Assembly: GCA_037145635.1 (NCBI GenBank)
Contig: JBBCXB010000005.1
Coordinates: forward strand, 124,001-188,000
DNA from: JAATFS01 sp037145635
Lineage (GTDB): Bacteria; Pseudomonadota; Gammaproteobacteria; Xanthomonadales; Xanthomonadaceae
DNA length: 64,000 nt
Reading direction: 5' to 3'
Shown here in pieces: positions 1-7,418 of this stretch. Every line of letters starts with the position of its first letter. Position 1 is the first letter of the stretch. A program made the position numbers and the translations under genes. The notes beneath the pieces are model-generated. The model did not search any database. It was not told where the DNA came from and worked only from the letters and a program-made list of their open reading frames with translations.

Positions 1-157
1 GGCCGCCATCGCGCTGGCGCTGCGCGCACGCGTGCAGCTGCCGGAGGCCACCCGCTACCGCCTGGTCGGCGTCGGCCTGTCCGGTTTCCGCGACCGCGAC
101 GAGGCGCCGACCCAGTCCGACCTGTTCGCACCGGAGGCGGATGCGCCGCACGGTTGA
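1..157 (+). CDS. dinB: DNA polymerase IV (DinB), C-terminal end only
   Basis: The window opens inside this gene; 51 codons remain, read from base 2 to a TGA at 155-157. The peptide ends in the pattern RLVGVGLSGFRD followed by TQSDLF, typical of the little-finger domain and the clamp-binding tail (QxDLF-like) at the end of Y-family polymerase IV. The family does error-prone translesion synthesis. The catalytic palm lies outside the window, so the identification rests only on this tail. Confidence 0.72.
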   Translation, partial: AAIALALRARVQLPEATRYRLVGVGLSGFRDRDEAPTQSDLFAPEADAPHG

Positions 158-349
158 GCGTGGCAGTCGAGCCGCGGCCTCGGCGTCGCTGATCGCGCCG
201 GCGGCGTCTTGGCTGCGGCCGGACGACGCCGGCGCACGCGCGCATGGGCGTGCGGATGCGGCCGCGCCCGGCGAGCGTTGCGCGCTACGCCCGTGAGCGC
301 GCGCCGGCGCCCTCTACAATGGGGGCCGTCGTGACGATCGAGGCCGTCG

Positions 350-1000
350 ATGTTCCCGTATTCGCTGGTGGTGTTCGACCTGGATGGGACGCTGGTGGAC
401 AGCGCCTCCGATATCGCCGAGGCGCTCGACCTCACACTCGCCGAGTGCGGGCTGCCGCAGGTCGGCGAGGCGACGGTGCGCGGCTGGATCGGCGAGGGCG
501 TACGCGCGCTGCTGGCCACCGCGCTGCAGGCCGCGCACAGCCCGCTGCCGGTCGACGCGGCGATGCCGGTGATGATGCGCCACTACGGCGAGTGCCTGCT
601 GCATCGCCCGCGGCTGTATCCCGGCGTGCGCGAGGCGCTCGCGTCGCTGCGGGCCGGCGGGCACACGCTGGCCATCTGCACCAACAAGCCGGCGCGCTTC
701 ATCACCCCGTTGCTGCGGCACCTGCAGATCGCCGACGGTTTCGCCGCCCAGCTCGGCGGCGATTCGCTGCCCGAGCGCAAGCCCAGCGGCGCACCGCTGC
801 AGCATCTGGCCGACCGCTTCGCACAGCCGCTCGCGCAGTGCCTGATGGTCGGCGACTCGGCCACCGACGCGCAGGCGGCGCAGGCCGCCGGCATGCCGCT
901 GGCGATGGTGCGCTACGGCTACCTGCGCGGCTTCGACGCGGACGCCGCGGGCGCGGTGGCAGTGGTCGACGACCTGCGCGAGTTGCTGGCCCTGCACTGA
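350..1000 (+). CDS. gph: Phosphoglycolate phosphatase (HAD superfamily)
   Basis: This 216-aa soluble HAD phosphatase should convert 2-phosphoglycolate, a product of oxidative DNA-end repair, to glycolate. HAD motif I is DLDGTLVDS (nucleophile D10, acid D12). Motif II is T111 in CTNKP, motif III is K144 in ERKPSG, and motif IV is GDSATD near residue 168. The helical cap lies between motifs I and II, as in Gph. A -10-like TACAAT sits at 315-320, 30 bases before the ATG. The length is usual for the family. Related HAD enzymes such as pyrophosphatase PpaX share these motifs, so the substrate is inferred. Confidence 0.85.
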   Translation: MFPYSLVVFDLDGTLVDSASDIAEALDLTLAECGLPQVGEATVRGWIGEGVRALLATALQAAHSPLPVDAAMPVMMRHYGECLLHRPRLYPGVREALASLRAGGHTLAICTNKPARFITPLLRHLQIADGFAAQLGGDSLPERKPSGAPLQHLADRFAQPLAQCLMVGDSATDAQAAQAAGMPLAMVRYGYLRGFDADAAGAVAVVDDLRELLALH

Positions 1001-1074
1001 CGCGGCGTGCCGCGCGGAGCGGCACTTAGGTGGCGGGCTGCGACGATCGGACGCGGCTGCCGCCGAGTCGCGGA

Positions 1075-1103
1075 TTTGAGAATTATTCGCAACAATGTAA
1101 AAT
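1075..1103 (+). promoter_or_regulatory. Promoter with overlapping Fur box for the siderophore receptor
   Basis: TGAGAATTATTCGCA at 1077-1091 matches the 7-1-7 Fur consensus TGATAATNATTATCA at 11 of 14 defined positions. It covers the -35/spacer region of a plausible promoter (TTTGAG at 1075-1080, 17 bases, TAAAAT at 1098-1103). The stretch is markedly AT-rich against its surroundings. Its place ahead of a siderophore receptor and esterase supports iron repression by Fur. The remaining 120 bases to the receptor start show nothing else clear. Confidence 0.7.
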
Positions 1104-1227
1104 ATCGGTGATGACGGCACGCCCGGTCACGCGTCGACGCGTCGGCCGTCCGCATCGTCCGCGTTGACACGCTCCACCTCAAGCCGGCGCCAGAGGTGCT
1201 ACCCCACCCCTGTCGAGAGGTTTCCTC

Positions 1228-3495
1228 ATGTCCGTCCTGCGCCGGTCACGGCTGTCCCTGCGTCCGTCCTCCGTCCGTCCCCTTCGTCGCCCGCTGTTCG
1301 CGGCGCTGGCCCTCGCGCTCGCCGGTGCCTCCGGCGCGGCCGCGGCGCAGGGCGACGCCGGGGCCCAGGACCTCGACACCGTGCACGTCACCGCCGCGCA
1401 GATCGCGCGGCAGGCGCTGGGCACCTCGGTGATCACCGCCGAGGACATCGAGCGGCGGCCGCCGGCCAACGACCTGTCGGAGATCCTGCGCACCATGCCG
1501 GGCGTCAACCTCACCGGCAACAGCGCCTCCGGCCAGTACGGCAACAACCGCCAGATCGACCTGCGCGGCATGGGGCCGGAGAACACCCTGATCCTGGTCG
1601 ACGGCCGCCCGGTGGGTTCGCGCGATTCGATCCGCATGGGCCGCAGCGGCGAGCGCAACACGCGCGGCGACACCAACTGGGTGCCGGCCGAGGCGATCGA
1701 GCGCATCGAGGTGCTGCGCGGCCCGGCGGCGGCGCGCTACGGCTCGGGTGCGTCCGGCGGCGTGGTCAACATCATCACTAAGCGGCCCACCCGCGACCTC
1801 GGCGGCAGCCTGGCGCTGTACGGGCTGGTGCCCGAGCACGGCGACGAGGGCGGCAGCGAGCGTGCCAGCTTCAACCTCAGCGGGTCGCTGGCGGGCGACT
1901 GGTCGTTCCGGACCTACGGCAACCTCAACCGGACCGACGCCGACGCGCTGGACCTCAACGCCCGCTACGCCAGCGGCGTCACTCCGCCGGCCGGACGCGA
2001 GGGCGTCAAGAACCAGGACCTCAACACCCTGCTGCGCTGGGACCCGAGCGACAACCAGGTGTTCGAGTTCGAGGGCGGCTTCAGCCGCCAGGGCAACATC
2101 TATGCCGGCGACCGCGCGGTCAGCACCGCCGGCACCGCGCTGCTGACCGAGCTGGCCGATGCCGGCGCCGAGACCAACCGCATGTACCGCACCATCGGCG
2201 CGATCACCCACCGCGGCCGCTGGGGCGACAACGCCTCGCGGCTCAGCGTCTCCTACGAGGGCACCAACAACACGCGTCTCAACGAAGGCCTGGCCGGCGG
2301 CCCCGAGGGCAGCATCAGCTCGGCCAGCGGCTGGTCCACCTCGCGCCTGCGCAACTACCTCTTCGACGGCGAGGTCAACCTGCCGACCCGCTGGGGCGGC
2401 TTCGAGCACGTGTGGACCCTGGGCTTCGAGCACCGCGACAGCCGCCTGGAGGACCCGTACTCGGTATCGCAGGCCAACACCGGCGGCGGCGGCGTCCCCG
2501 GGCTCGATCCGGATCGCGGCGGCGGCAAGTCCGACGCCCAGCTGAGCGCGGTCTATGCCGAGGACAACCTCTACCTCGGCGAGCGCTGGATCCTGACGCC
2601 GGGCCTGCGCTTCGACCACCACAGCCAGTTCGGCAACAACGCCAGCCCCAGCCTCAACGTCCAGTACCGGCTCACCGAGGCGCTGAGCCTGAAGGGCGGC
2701 GTGGCGCGCGCGTTCAAGGCGCCCAACCTGTACCAGTCCAACCCCAACTATCTGTACTACACCCGCGGCAACGGCTGCCCGGACGCCTACCAGAGCGTGA
2801 ACGGCTCGGGCTGCTACGTGCAGGGCAACGCCGACCTCGATCCCGAGACCAGCATCAACAAGGAAATCGGCCTCGAGTGGGCGCCGGAGAGCGGCCACCA
2901 TGCCTCGCTGACCTATTTCCACAACGACTACAAGAACAAGATCGTCGCTGGCTACGTGCCGGTCGGCGCCACCGCCAGCGGCGCCTACCGCGTGTTCCAG
3001 TGGGAGAACGCGCCCAAGGCGATCGTGCAGGGCGTGGAGGGCAACCTCAACGTGCCGCTGCTGGGCGAGCGCGGCCAACGGCTGAAGTGGAACACCAACG
3101 TCACCTACATGATCGAGAACGAGAACACCACGACCGGCCAGCCGCTCTCGGTCATCCCCGAGTACACGGTCAACACCTCGCTCGACTGGCAGGCCACCGC
3201 CGACCTGTCGCTGCTGCTGACCGGCACCTTCTACGGCCGGCAGGAGCCGGCCACCCGCGACATGAACGACGATCCGCGCTGCCTCACCGCCACCGCCTGC
3301 GACGCGCGCGGCGCCTACAACGTGTGGGGCGTGAGCGCGCGCTACCGGATCACGCCGAAGATCAGCGTCGGCGGCGGCATCAACAACCTGGCCGACAAGC
3401 GCCTGTTCCGCGAGGCCAGCAGCAACGGCGCCGGCGCCGCCACCTACAACGAGCCCGGCCGGGCCTACTGGGCCAGCCTCAATGTCGGGTTCTGA
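1228..3495 (+). CDS. TonB-dependent catecholate siderophore receptor, FepA/PfeA type
   Basis: This 755-aa outer-membrane receptor should import a ferric catecholate siderophore using TonB energy. A signal peptide runs to about residue 41, followed by a TonB box (DTVHVTA, residues 50-56), the plug (about 65-190, with IDLRGMGPENTLILVDG) and a beta-barrel ending in the terminal aromatic NVGF. The plug segment RMGRSGERNTRGDTNWVP is characteristic of the FepA/PfeA subgroup. The start has a GAGAGG ribosome-binding site. A Fur box lies upstream, and the downstream esterase overlaps the 3' end by 14 bases. The exact ligand cannot be read from sequence; an enterobactin-like trilactone fits the neighbour. 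Confidence 0.88.
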   Translation: MSVLRRSRLSLRPSSVRPLRRPLFAALALALAGASGAAAAQGDAGAQDLDTVHVTAAQIARQALGTSVITAEDIERRPPANDLSEILRTMPGVNLTGNSASGQYGNNRQIDLRGMGPENTLILVDGRPVGSRDSIRMGRSGERNTRGDTNWVPAEAIERIEVLRGPAAARYGSGASGGVVNIITKRPTRDLGGSLALYGLVPEHGDEGGSERASFNLSGSLAGDWSFRTYGNLNRTDADALDLNARYASGVTPPAGREGVKNQDLNTLLRWDPSDNQVFEFEGGFSRQGNIYAGDRAVSTAGTALLTELADAGAETNRMYRTIGAITHRGRWGDNASRLSVSYEGTNNTRLNEGLAGGPEGSISSASGWSTSRLRNYLFDGEVNLPTRWGGFEHVWTLGFEHRDSRLEDPYSVSQANTGGGGVPGLDPDRGGGKSDAQLSAVYAEDNLYLGERWILTPGLRFDHHSQFGNNASPSLNVQYRLTEALSLKGGVARAFKAPNLYQSNPNYLYYTRGNGCPDAYQSVNGSGCYVQGNADLDPETSINKEIGLEWAPESGHHASLTYFHNDYKNKIVAGYVPVGATASGAYRVFQWENAPKAIVQGVEGNLNVPLLGERGQRLKWNTNVTYMIENENTTTGQPLSVIPEYTVNTSLDWQATADLSLLLTGTFYGRQEPATRDMNDDPRCLTATACDARGAYNVWGVSARYRITPKISVGGGINNLADKRLFREASSNGAGAATYNEPGRAYWASLNVGF

Positions 3496-4498
3496 CCGCG
3501 GCGGCGCGCTGAACCGGACGGCGAGGGCGCGCGCACCGCACGCGTCGGCACTGGCCGCGCTGCTGTTCGCGCTGGCCCTGCTGGTGCCGGGGTGGGCGGG
3601 CGGCCAGCCCCGCCCGGACCAGCGCATCGGCGAGACCGTGGTCGAGCGCGGCTCGGCGCACTACCGGTTCGAGCGCTTCGTCGTCGCCAGCGACGACGGA
3701 AGCCGGCGCTGGCGCGTGACCCTGGGCCTTCCCCGCGGCCCGGCGCCCGCCGCCGGCCGGCCGGCGCTGTACCTGCTCGACGGCAATGCCGCGCTGATGG
3801 AGTTCGACGAGGCCCTGCTCGCCGACCTCGCCGCGCATGCGGCGCCGCTGCTGGTGTTCGTCGGCTACGACAATGCGCTGCGCATCGACACGCCGGCGCG
3901 CACGCGCGACTACACGCCGATGGCCGGCAGCGGCGAGCCGGGCGGGGCGGCGGGCCCGGGCGGCGGCGCGGACGCCTTCCTCGAGGCGATCGAACGCCGG
4001 ATCCGGCCCGAGGTCGGCCGGCGTGCGCCGGTTGACCCGCAGCGGCAGGCGGTGTGGGGGCATTCGCTGGGCGGCCTGTTCGCGCTGCATGCGCTGTACA
4101 CGCGGGCCGGTGCGTTCCAGGCCTACGCGCCGGCGAGCCCGTCGCTGTGGTGGCGCGCCGGCGCGATGCTGGGCGAGCCGGAGCAGCGCTTCGTCGCCCA
4201 CAACGCCGGGCACCCGGCGCGGGTGCTGCTGATGCAGGGAAGCGCCGAGCGCCGGCCCGACGGCGGCGGACGCGACCCTCGCGACGCGCGCGTGCGGGCG
4301 CAGCTGGAGCGGGTCTCGGCGGTACCGGCCGACGCGACGCGGCAGCTGTCGCAGCGGTTGCAGCAGGTGCCCGGCCTGGCGGTGGAGTACCGCGAGTTCC
4401 CCGGGCTGGGGCACGGGCCGATGCTGCGGGCCTCGTTGCTGTACACCCTGCATGCGTTGTACGGCGCGCGCGACCGCAGCGGCGAGCCGCCCCGCTGA
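3482..4498 (+). CDS. IroE-like siderophore trilactone esterase (alpha/beta hydrolase)
   Basis: This 338-aa alpha/beta hydrolase of the Fes/IroE esterase family begins inside the receptor gene. An N-terminal hydrophobic segment (about residues 22-41) suggests periplasmic export or inner-membrane anchoring, as in IroE. The nucleophile elbow is GHSLGG (S195) and the likely catalytic His is H311 in GLGHGPML. Such enzymes linearise or hydrolyse enterobactin-type trilactones, releasing iron or trimming the siderophore. Translational coupling to the receptor and shared Fur control indicate one uptake-and-processing unit. No siderophore synthesis genes are in the window, so it may act on an imported xenosiderophore. 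Confidence 0.8.
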   Translation: MSGSDRGGALNRTARARAPHASALAALLFALALLVPGWAGGQPRPDQRIGETVVERGSAHYRFERFVVASDDGSRRWRVTLGLPRGPAPAAGRPALYLLDGNAALMEFDEALLADLAAHAAPLLVFVGYDNALRIDTPARTRDYTPMAGSGEPGGAAGPGGGADAFLEAIERRIRPEVGRRAPVDPQRQAVWGHSLGGLFALHALYTRAGAFQAYAPASPSLWWRAGAMLGEPEQRFVAHNAGHPARVLLMQGSAERRPDGGGRDPRDARVRAQLERVSAVPADATRQLSQRLQQVPGLAVEYREFPGLGHGPMLRASLLYTLHALYGARDRSGEPPR

Positions 4499-4534
4499 CC
4501 TGTGCACGAGTGGTCCGCCGCGGTGGGCGGCGGC

Positions 4535-4933
4535 TCAGCCCGCCGCGTCGCCGCGTTCGGAGCCGGTCTCGGCATCGGCCAGGAGGCCGCCGTCTTCGTC
4601 GGCCCGGTCGCCGTCGCCGTCGTCATAGCGCGTGGTCGCCACCGGCCCGGCGACCGGCACGCCGCGCGCGGCCGGCAACAACGCGCTGGCCGTTTCCAGC
4701 TCGGCCAGCAGCTGCGCGCGGCGCGGCGCGGGGAGTGCCTGCCAGTGGCAGTCCAGCAGGGCACCTTCCAGCGAGTACAGCAGGTTGAGGCTGGGCTTGA
4801 AGCCGGCGCGGCGCACCTTCAGGAAGGCGCCGACCGCGCCGGCCTCGTGCAGGTCCTGGCGCGATCTCAGCCCCACCTGGCGCAGCCATGCCGCGCTCTT
4901 GGGGCCGATGTTTCGCAGCCGCTCGGCGCTCAC
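4535..4933 (-). CDS. TfoX C-terminal-domain protein (helix-hairpin-helix type)
   Basis: This is a 132-aa protein starting at GTG 4933, chosen because GTGA overlaps the stop of the upstream gene by four bases and the protein begins SAERLRNIGPKSAAWL. That opening matches the TfoX C-terminal domain (RLRNIGPKSAxWL, HhH-like). The N-terminal TfoX domain found in the competence activator Sxy/TfoX is absent, and the last 35 residues are acidic and low-complexity. Stand-alone TfoX_C proteins have no settled function; a role in competence or DNA binding is only suggested. It is co-transcribed with the methionine sulfoxide reductase gene. Confidence 0.75.
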   Translation of the reverse strand: MSAERLRNIGPKSAAWLRQVGLRSRQDLHEAGAVGAFLKVRRAGFKPSLNLLYSLEGALLDCHWQALPAPRRAQLLAELETASALLPAARGVPVAGPVATTRYDDGDGDRADEDGGLLADAETGSERGDAAG

Positions 4934-5418
4934 GCCAGCGCGCCGACGAACACCTGCGCGATCGCCTCCAGGCCCTGCTGGTCGTCCGCATCGAAGCGCG
5001 ACAGCGCCGGGCTGTCCAGGTCGAGCACGCCGATCAGGGTGTCGCCCTGCAGCAGCGGGACCACCAGCTCCGAGCGCGACGCCGAGTCGCAGGCGATGTG
5101 GCCGGGGAAGGCGTCGACGTCGTCGATGCGCTGGGTCTGGCGGGTGCTCGCCGCGGCGCCGCACACGCCCTTGTCCAGCGGGATGCGCACGCAGGCCGGC
5201 TGGCCCTGGAACGGGCCGACCACCAGCTCGCGGCCGTCGTAGAAATAGAAGCCGGCCCAGTTCAGCCCGGGCAGCGAATGGAAGATCAGCGCCGACAGGT
5301 TGGCGGCGTTGGCAATGCGGTCGGGCTCGCCGTGCACCAGCGCCTGGGCCTGCGCGCGGAGTTGGGCGTACTGTTCCGGCTTGCTGCCGGTGAGCGTGGA
5401 GGTCGCGAACATCGGCAA
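4930..5418 (-). CDS. msrC: Free methionine-(R)-sulfoxide reductase, GAF type
   Basis: This 162-aa single-GAF-domain enzyme reduces free methionine-R-sulfoxide in the cytoplasm. The three family cysteines are C76, C86 and C110, spaced 10 and 24 residues apart exactly as the catalytic triad C84/C94/C118 of the E. coli enzyme. The surrounding motifs (GVCGAAA, FPGHIACDSASRSE, GVLDLDSP) are also conserved. A start two codons later (MFATST) is possible. Its 3' end overlaps the TfoX-like gene, so the two form a small operon. Confidence 0.9.
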   Translation of the reverse strand: MPMFATSTLTGSKPEQYAQLRAQAQALVHGEPDRIANAANLSALIFHSLPGLNWAGFYFYDGRELVVGPFQGQPACVRIPLDKGVCGAAASTRQTQRIDDVDAFPGHIACDSASRSELVVPLLQGDTLIGVLDLDSPALSRFDADDQQGLEAIAQVFVGALA

Positions 5419-5516
5419 AGTCTAGCAGCGCCCACCCCGGCGCCCCAGGCCGCCGCCGCGACGGTTTATCCTGCCCGCCCACCGCAACCCCGCCATCGCG
5501 GCGGCAGAGGACCGGC

Positions 5517-6191
5517 ATGCCGCTTCCCGCCTTCTTCGTCACCGGCACCGATACCGGCATCGGCAAGACCGTGGCCAGCACGGCGCTGCTGCACGCGCTG
5601 CGGCGGGGCGGCCGCAGTGCCGTGGGCATGAAGCCGGTGGCCAGCGGCTGCGTCGCCACCGCGCAGGGCTGGCGCAACGACGACGCGCTCGCGCTGCAGG
5701 CCGCCAGCGACCCGGTGCCGGACTACGCCACGCTCAACCCGTTCGCGCTGCCGCAGCCATTGGCGCCCGAGCTGGCGGCCGCCGAGGCCGGCTTGACCCT
5801 GGCGCTGGCGCCCCTCCAGGCGGCGTTCGCGCGGCTGCGCGCCAGTGCCGACCACGTGGTGGTGGAAGGCGTGGGAGGCTGGGCGGCACCGCTGAGCGCG
5901 GAGCTGGACCAGGTCGACGTGGTGCGCGCGCTGGACCTGCCGGTGGTGCTGGTGGTCGGGCTGCGCCTGGGCTGCCTCAACCATGCCCGCCTGACCGCCT
6001 CGGCGATGGCCGCCGACGGCGTGCGCTGCATCGGCTGGGTCGCCAACGACATCGACCCGGCGATGGCGCGCCCGGACGAGAACTTCGCGATGCTGCGCCA
6101 ACGGCTGCCGATCCCGTGCTGGGGCCGGCTGGCCTGGCGGCCGGGTGCCGACCCGGCGCAGCACGCGCAGGCACTGCAGCTGCCGGGCTAG
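5517..6191 (+). CDS. bioD: Dethiobiotin synthetase
   Basis: This 224-aa ATP-dependent carboxylase closes the ureido ring of dethiobiotin from diaminopelargonate and CO2, the penultimate step of biotin synthesis. It has the BioD P-loop GTDTGIGKT (residues 10-18), the KPVASGC substrate segment, and VVEGVGGWAAPLS, the second nucleotide and metal site. Length and start are standard for the family. No other bio gene is nearby, so the pathway is dispersed. Two hairpins lie downstream, but their U-tract serves the opposite strand. Confidence 0.95.
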   Translation: MPLPAFFVTGTDTGIGKTVASTALLHALRRGGRSAVGMKPVASGCVATAQGWRNDDALALQAASDPVPDYATLNPFALPQPLAPELAAAEAGLTLALAPLQAAFARLRASADHVVVEGVGGWAAPLSAELDQVDVVRALDLPVVLVVGLRLGCLNHARLTASAMAADGVRCIGWVANDIDPAMARPDENFAMLRQRLPIPCWGRLAWRPGADPAQHAQALQLPG

Positions 6192-6221
6192 CGGCCCTGC
6201 GGGGCCCCGGCGGCCGGACAT

Positions 6222-6256
6222 AAAAAAAGCCCGACAGAGGGAGGGATCTGTCGGGC
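6222..6256 (-). terminator. Rho-independent terminator of the phasin transcript
   Basis: On the minus strand a perfect 10-bp stem (GCCCGACAGA / TCTGTCGGGC, 6229-6256) carries the loop TCCCTCCC and is followed by seven T residues (bases 6222-6228 are A on the plus strand). This is a textbook intrinsic terminator for transcription coming from the phasin gene. Confidence 0.9.
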
Positions 6257-6309
6257 CGGTTTGCATGGGGGGAGGGACCCATGCAAATTCTGCTGAATTG
6301 TCGGCCGGG
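6229..6309 (-). ncRNA. Candidate 3'-UTR small RNA with two identical UCCCUCCC loops
   Basis: Downstream of the phasin stop the transcript folds into two consecutive perfect 10-bp hairpins. The first (6287-6260, arms TTTGCATGGG/CCCATGCAAA) and the second (6256-6229, the terminator stem, arms GCCCGACAGA/TCTGTCGGGC) have unrelated arms. Both loops are exactly TCCCTCCC, the complement of a Shine-Dalgarno GGGAGGGA. C-rich loops that bind G-rich leader sites are established in small RNAs such as Xanthomonas sX13, Helicobacter RepG and Rhodobacter CcsR. That this 3' end acts as such an RNA is inference. Processing from the phasin mRNA would be the likely source, because no separate promoter is obvious. 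Confidence 0.5.
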
Positions 6310-6693
6310 CTAGCGGCCGCGGCCCTTGCCGGCCTTCGTGGACGCGCCGGACCGGTCGGGCGCGGCCTCGAACTGGTGCCGCGCGAGCTGGCCGATGGCC
6401 TCGGAGGCCTTCAGTCCCAGCCCGACCACTTCCTGGCTGGCGGACGCCAGGCGTTCCAGGTTGTCGCGGGCCAGCTGCAGTCCCTTCGGCCAGAGCGTCT
6501 GGTACGAGACCAGGCTGCCTGCCTGCGCGAACTCCCCGAGGAAATCGGTGGTCGCGCTGACGTTCTGTCCCAGCGTCTTCAGCTGCAGCCCGAAGGCGTT
6601 CTCGGCGTGTTCCATGGCCAACCGGTTGGCGTGAGCCGCGGTGGAGGCGAACCGGGTGTAGCTGCCGAAGCCGCTTTCGAACTGTGCCGACAT
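6310..6693 (-). CDS. Phasin family protein
   Basis: This 127-aa, mostly helical small protein starts MSAQFESGFGSYTRFAS and ends in a basic, Gly/Arg/Lys-rich tail. It resembles the Phasin_2 family (amphipathic helices, coiled-coil-like heptads over residues 15-100). Phasins coat polyhydroxyalkanoate granules; some bind DNA through basic tails (PhaM/PhaF-like). No PHA synthase gene is in the window, so granule association is inferred from family only. The start at 6693 is chosen over upstream in-frame codons because family similarity begins there and a GGGGA ribosome site precedes it. It has its own promoter and terminator, so it is monocistronic. Confidence 0.75.
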   Translation of the reverse strand: MSAQFESGFGSYTRFASTAAHANRLAMEHAENAFGLQLKTLGQNVSATTDFLGEFAQAGSLVSYQTLWPKGLQLARDNLERLASASQEVVGLGLKASEAIGQLARHQFEAAPDRSGASTKAGKGRGR

Positions 6694-6735
6694 CGCGAAT
6701 CCCCTGGGGACTGCCGTGACCGTTTGTTGCGTCGC

Positions 6736-6763
6736 AGCATAGCGCGTTCCTGCTGCAATGCAA
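6736..6763 (-). promoter_or_regulatory. Predicted sigma-70 promoter of the phasin gene
   Basis: On the minus strand TTGCAT (6763-6758), a 16-bp spacer and TATGCT (6741-6736) lie about 36 bases ahead of the expected phasin leader end. The motifs match four to five of six consensus positions each. Confidence 0.55.
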
Positions 6764-6874
6764 CATGTCTTTTCAAGCCGCGCTGAACGGGCGCGGGACG
6801 CCCGGGCAATCAATGCCTTATGCAGCGGGAATGACGGGTGTTCGGACCCGGGACCTCGCCGGGCCGCCCTGCGC

Positions 6875-7228
6875 TCAGCCGCGGTAGCGGCAGCCCGAGG
6901 TGCAGGTCTCGTGGATCACCACCTCGCTCAGGGCAGGCAGGGACGGCTTGAGCTGGTCCCAGATCCAGATCGCCAGGCGCTCGCTGGTGGGGTTCTCCAG
7001 GCCCTCGATGTCGTTGAGGTAGTGGTGGTCGAGGCGGTCGTAGATCGGCTGGAACGCCGCCTTGACGTCGCCGAAGTCCATCACCCAGCCGGTCTCCGCG
7101 CCGGGCTCGCCGCCGACATGCAGTTCCACCCGGAACGAATGCCCGTGCAGGCGCGCGCACTTGTGGCCCGGGGGCACGTTGGGCAGCCGGTGGGCGGCTT
7201 CGAGGGTAAAGATCTTGAAGATATCCAT
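6875..7228 (-). CDS. queD: 6-carboxytetrahydropterin synthase (queuosine biosynthesis)
   Basis: This 117-aa member of the 6-pyruvoyl-tetrahydropterin synthase family makes 6-carboxy-5,6,7,8-tetrahydropterin from dihydroneopterin triphosphate on the way to queuosine in tRNA. Zinc ligands are H13 (AAHRL) and H28/H30 (LHGHS); the QueD cysteine is C24 in PPGHKC. The C-terminal VVIHET with E107 contributes pterin binding. The start at 7228 gives the family-typical MDIFKIFTLEAAH. No clear Shine-Dalgarno is visible. The stop is separated from the phasin promoter by about 110 bases with no other feature. Confidence 0.92.
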   Translation of the reverse strand: MDIFKIFTLEAAHRLPNVPPGHKCARLHGHSFRVELHVGGEPGAETGWVMDFGDVKAAFQPIYDRLDHHYLNDIEGLENPTSERLAIWIWDQLKPSLPALSEVVIHETCTSGCRYRG

Positions 7229-7332
7229 GGACGCGATTGTAAGGCGGCGACGAGGACGCGTCGTTCGGCCCGGCGTCGGACCTCGGCATCGCGAAGTGCC
7301 TTGCATGTCATGCGCCGGCATGTGTGGCACGC

Positions 7333-7354
7333 ATCGGCATATCCGTATGCCGAT
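7333..7354. promoter_or_regulatory. Perfect 9-bp inverted repeat in the queD / TonB-receptor divergent region
   Basis: ATCGGCATA, TCCG, TATGCCGAT form a perfect palindrome with a four-base centre, 65 bases ahead of the TonB receptor start in a 190-base divergent intergenic region. The size and symmetry fit a dimeric repressor or activator operator. A hairpin in the receptor leader is the alternative. No -35/-10 pair around it is convincing. Confidence 0.45.
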
Positions 7355-7418
7355 AGGTAATTTTCGTTAAGAGGGTCGGCATGGCCCACTGGCGCGCCCC
7401 CATTCATGGAAGCCGGAA

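Noticed and set aside
1246..3627. 793-codon minus-strand open frame over the siderophore receptor
   Set aside because: Ala/Val/Arg/Gly-rich low-complexity translation with no motif; it mirrors the receptor reading frame in GC-rich DNA.
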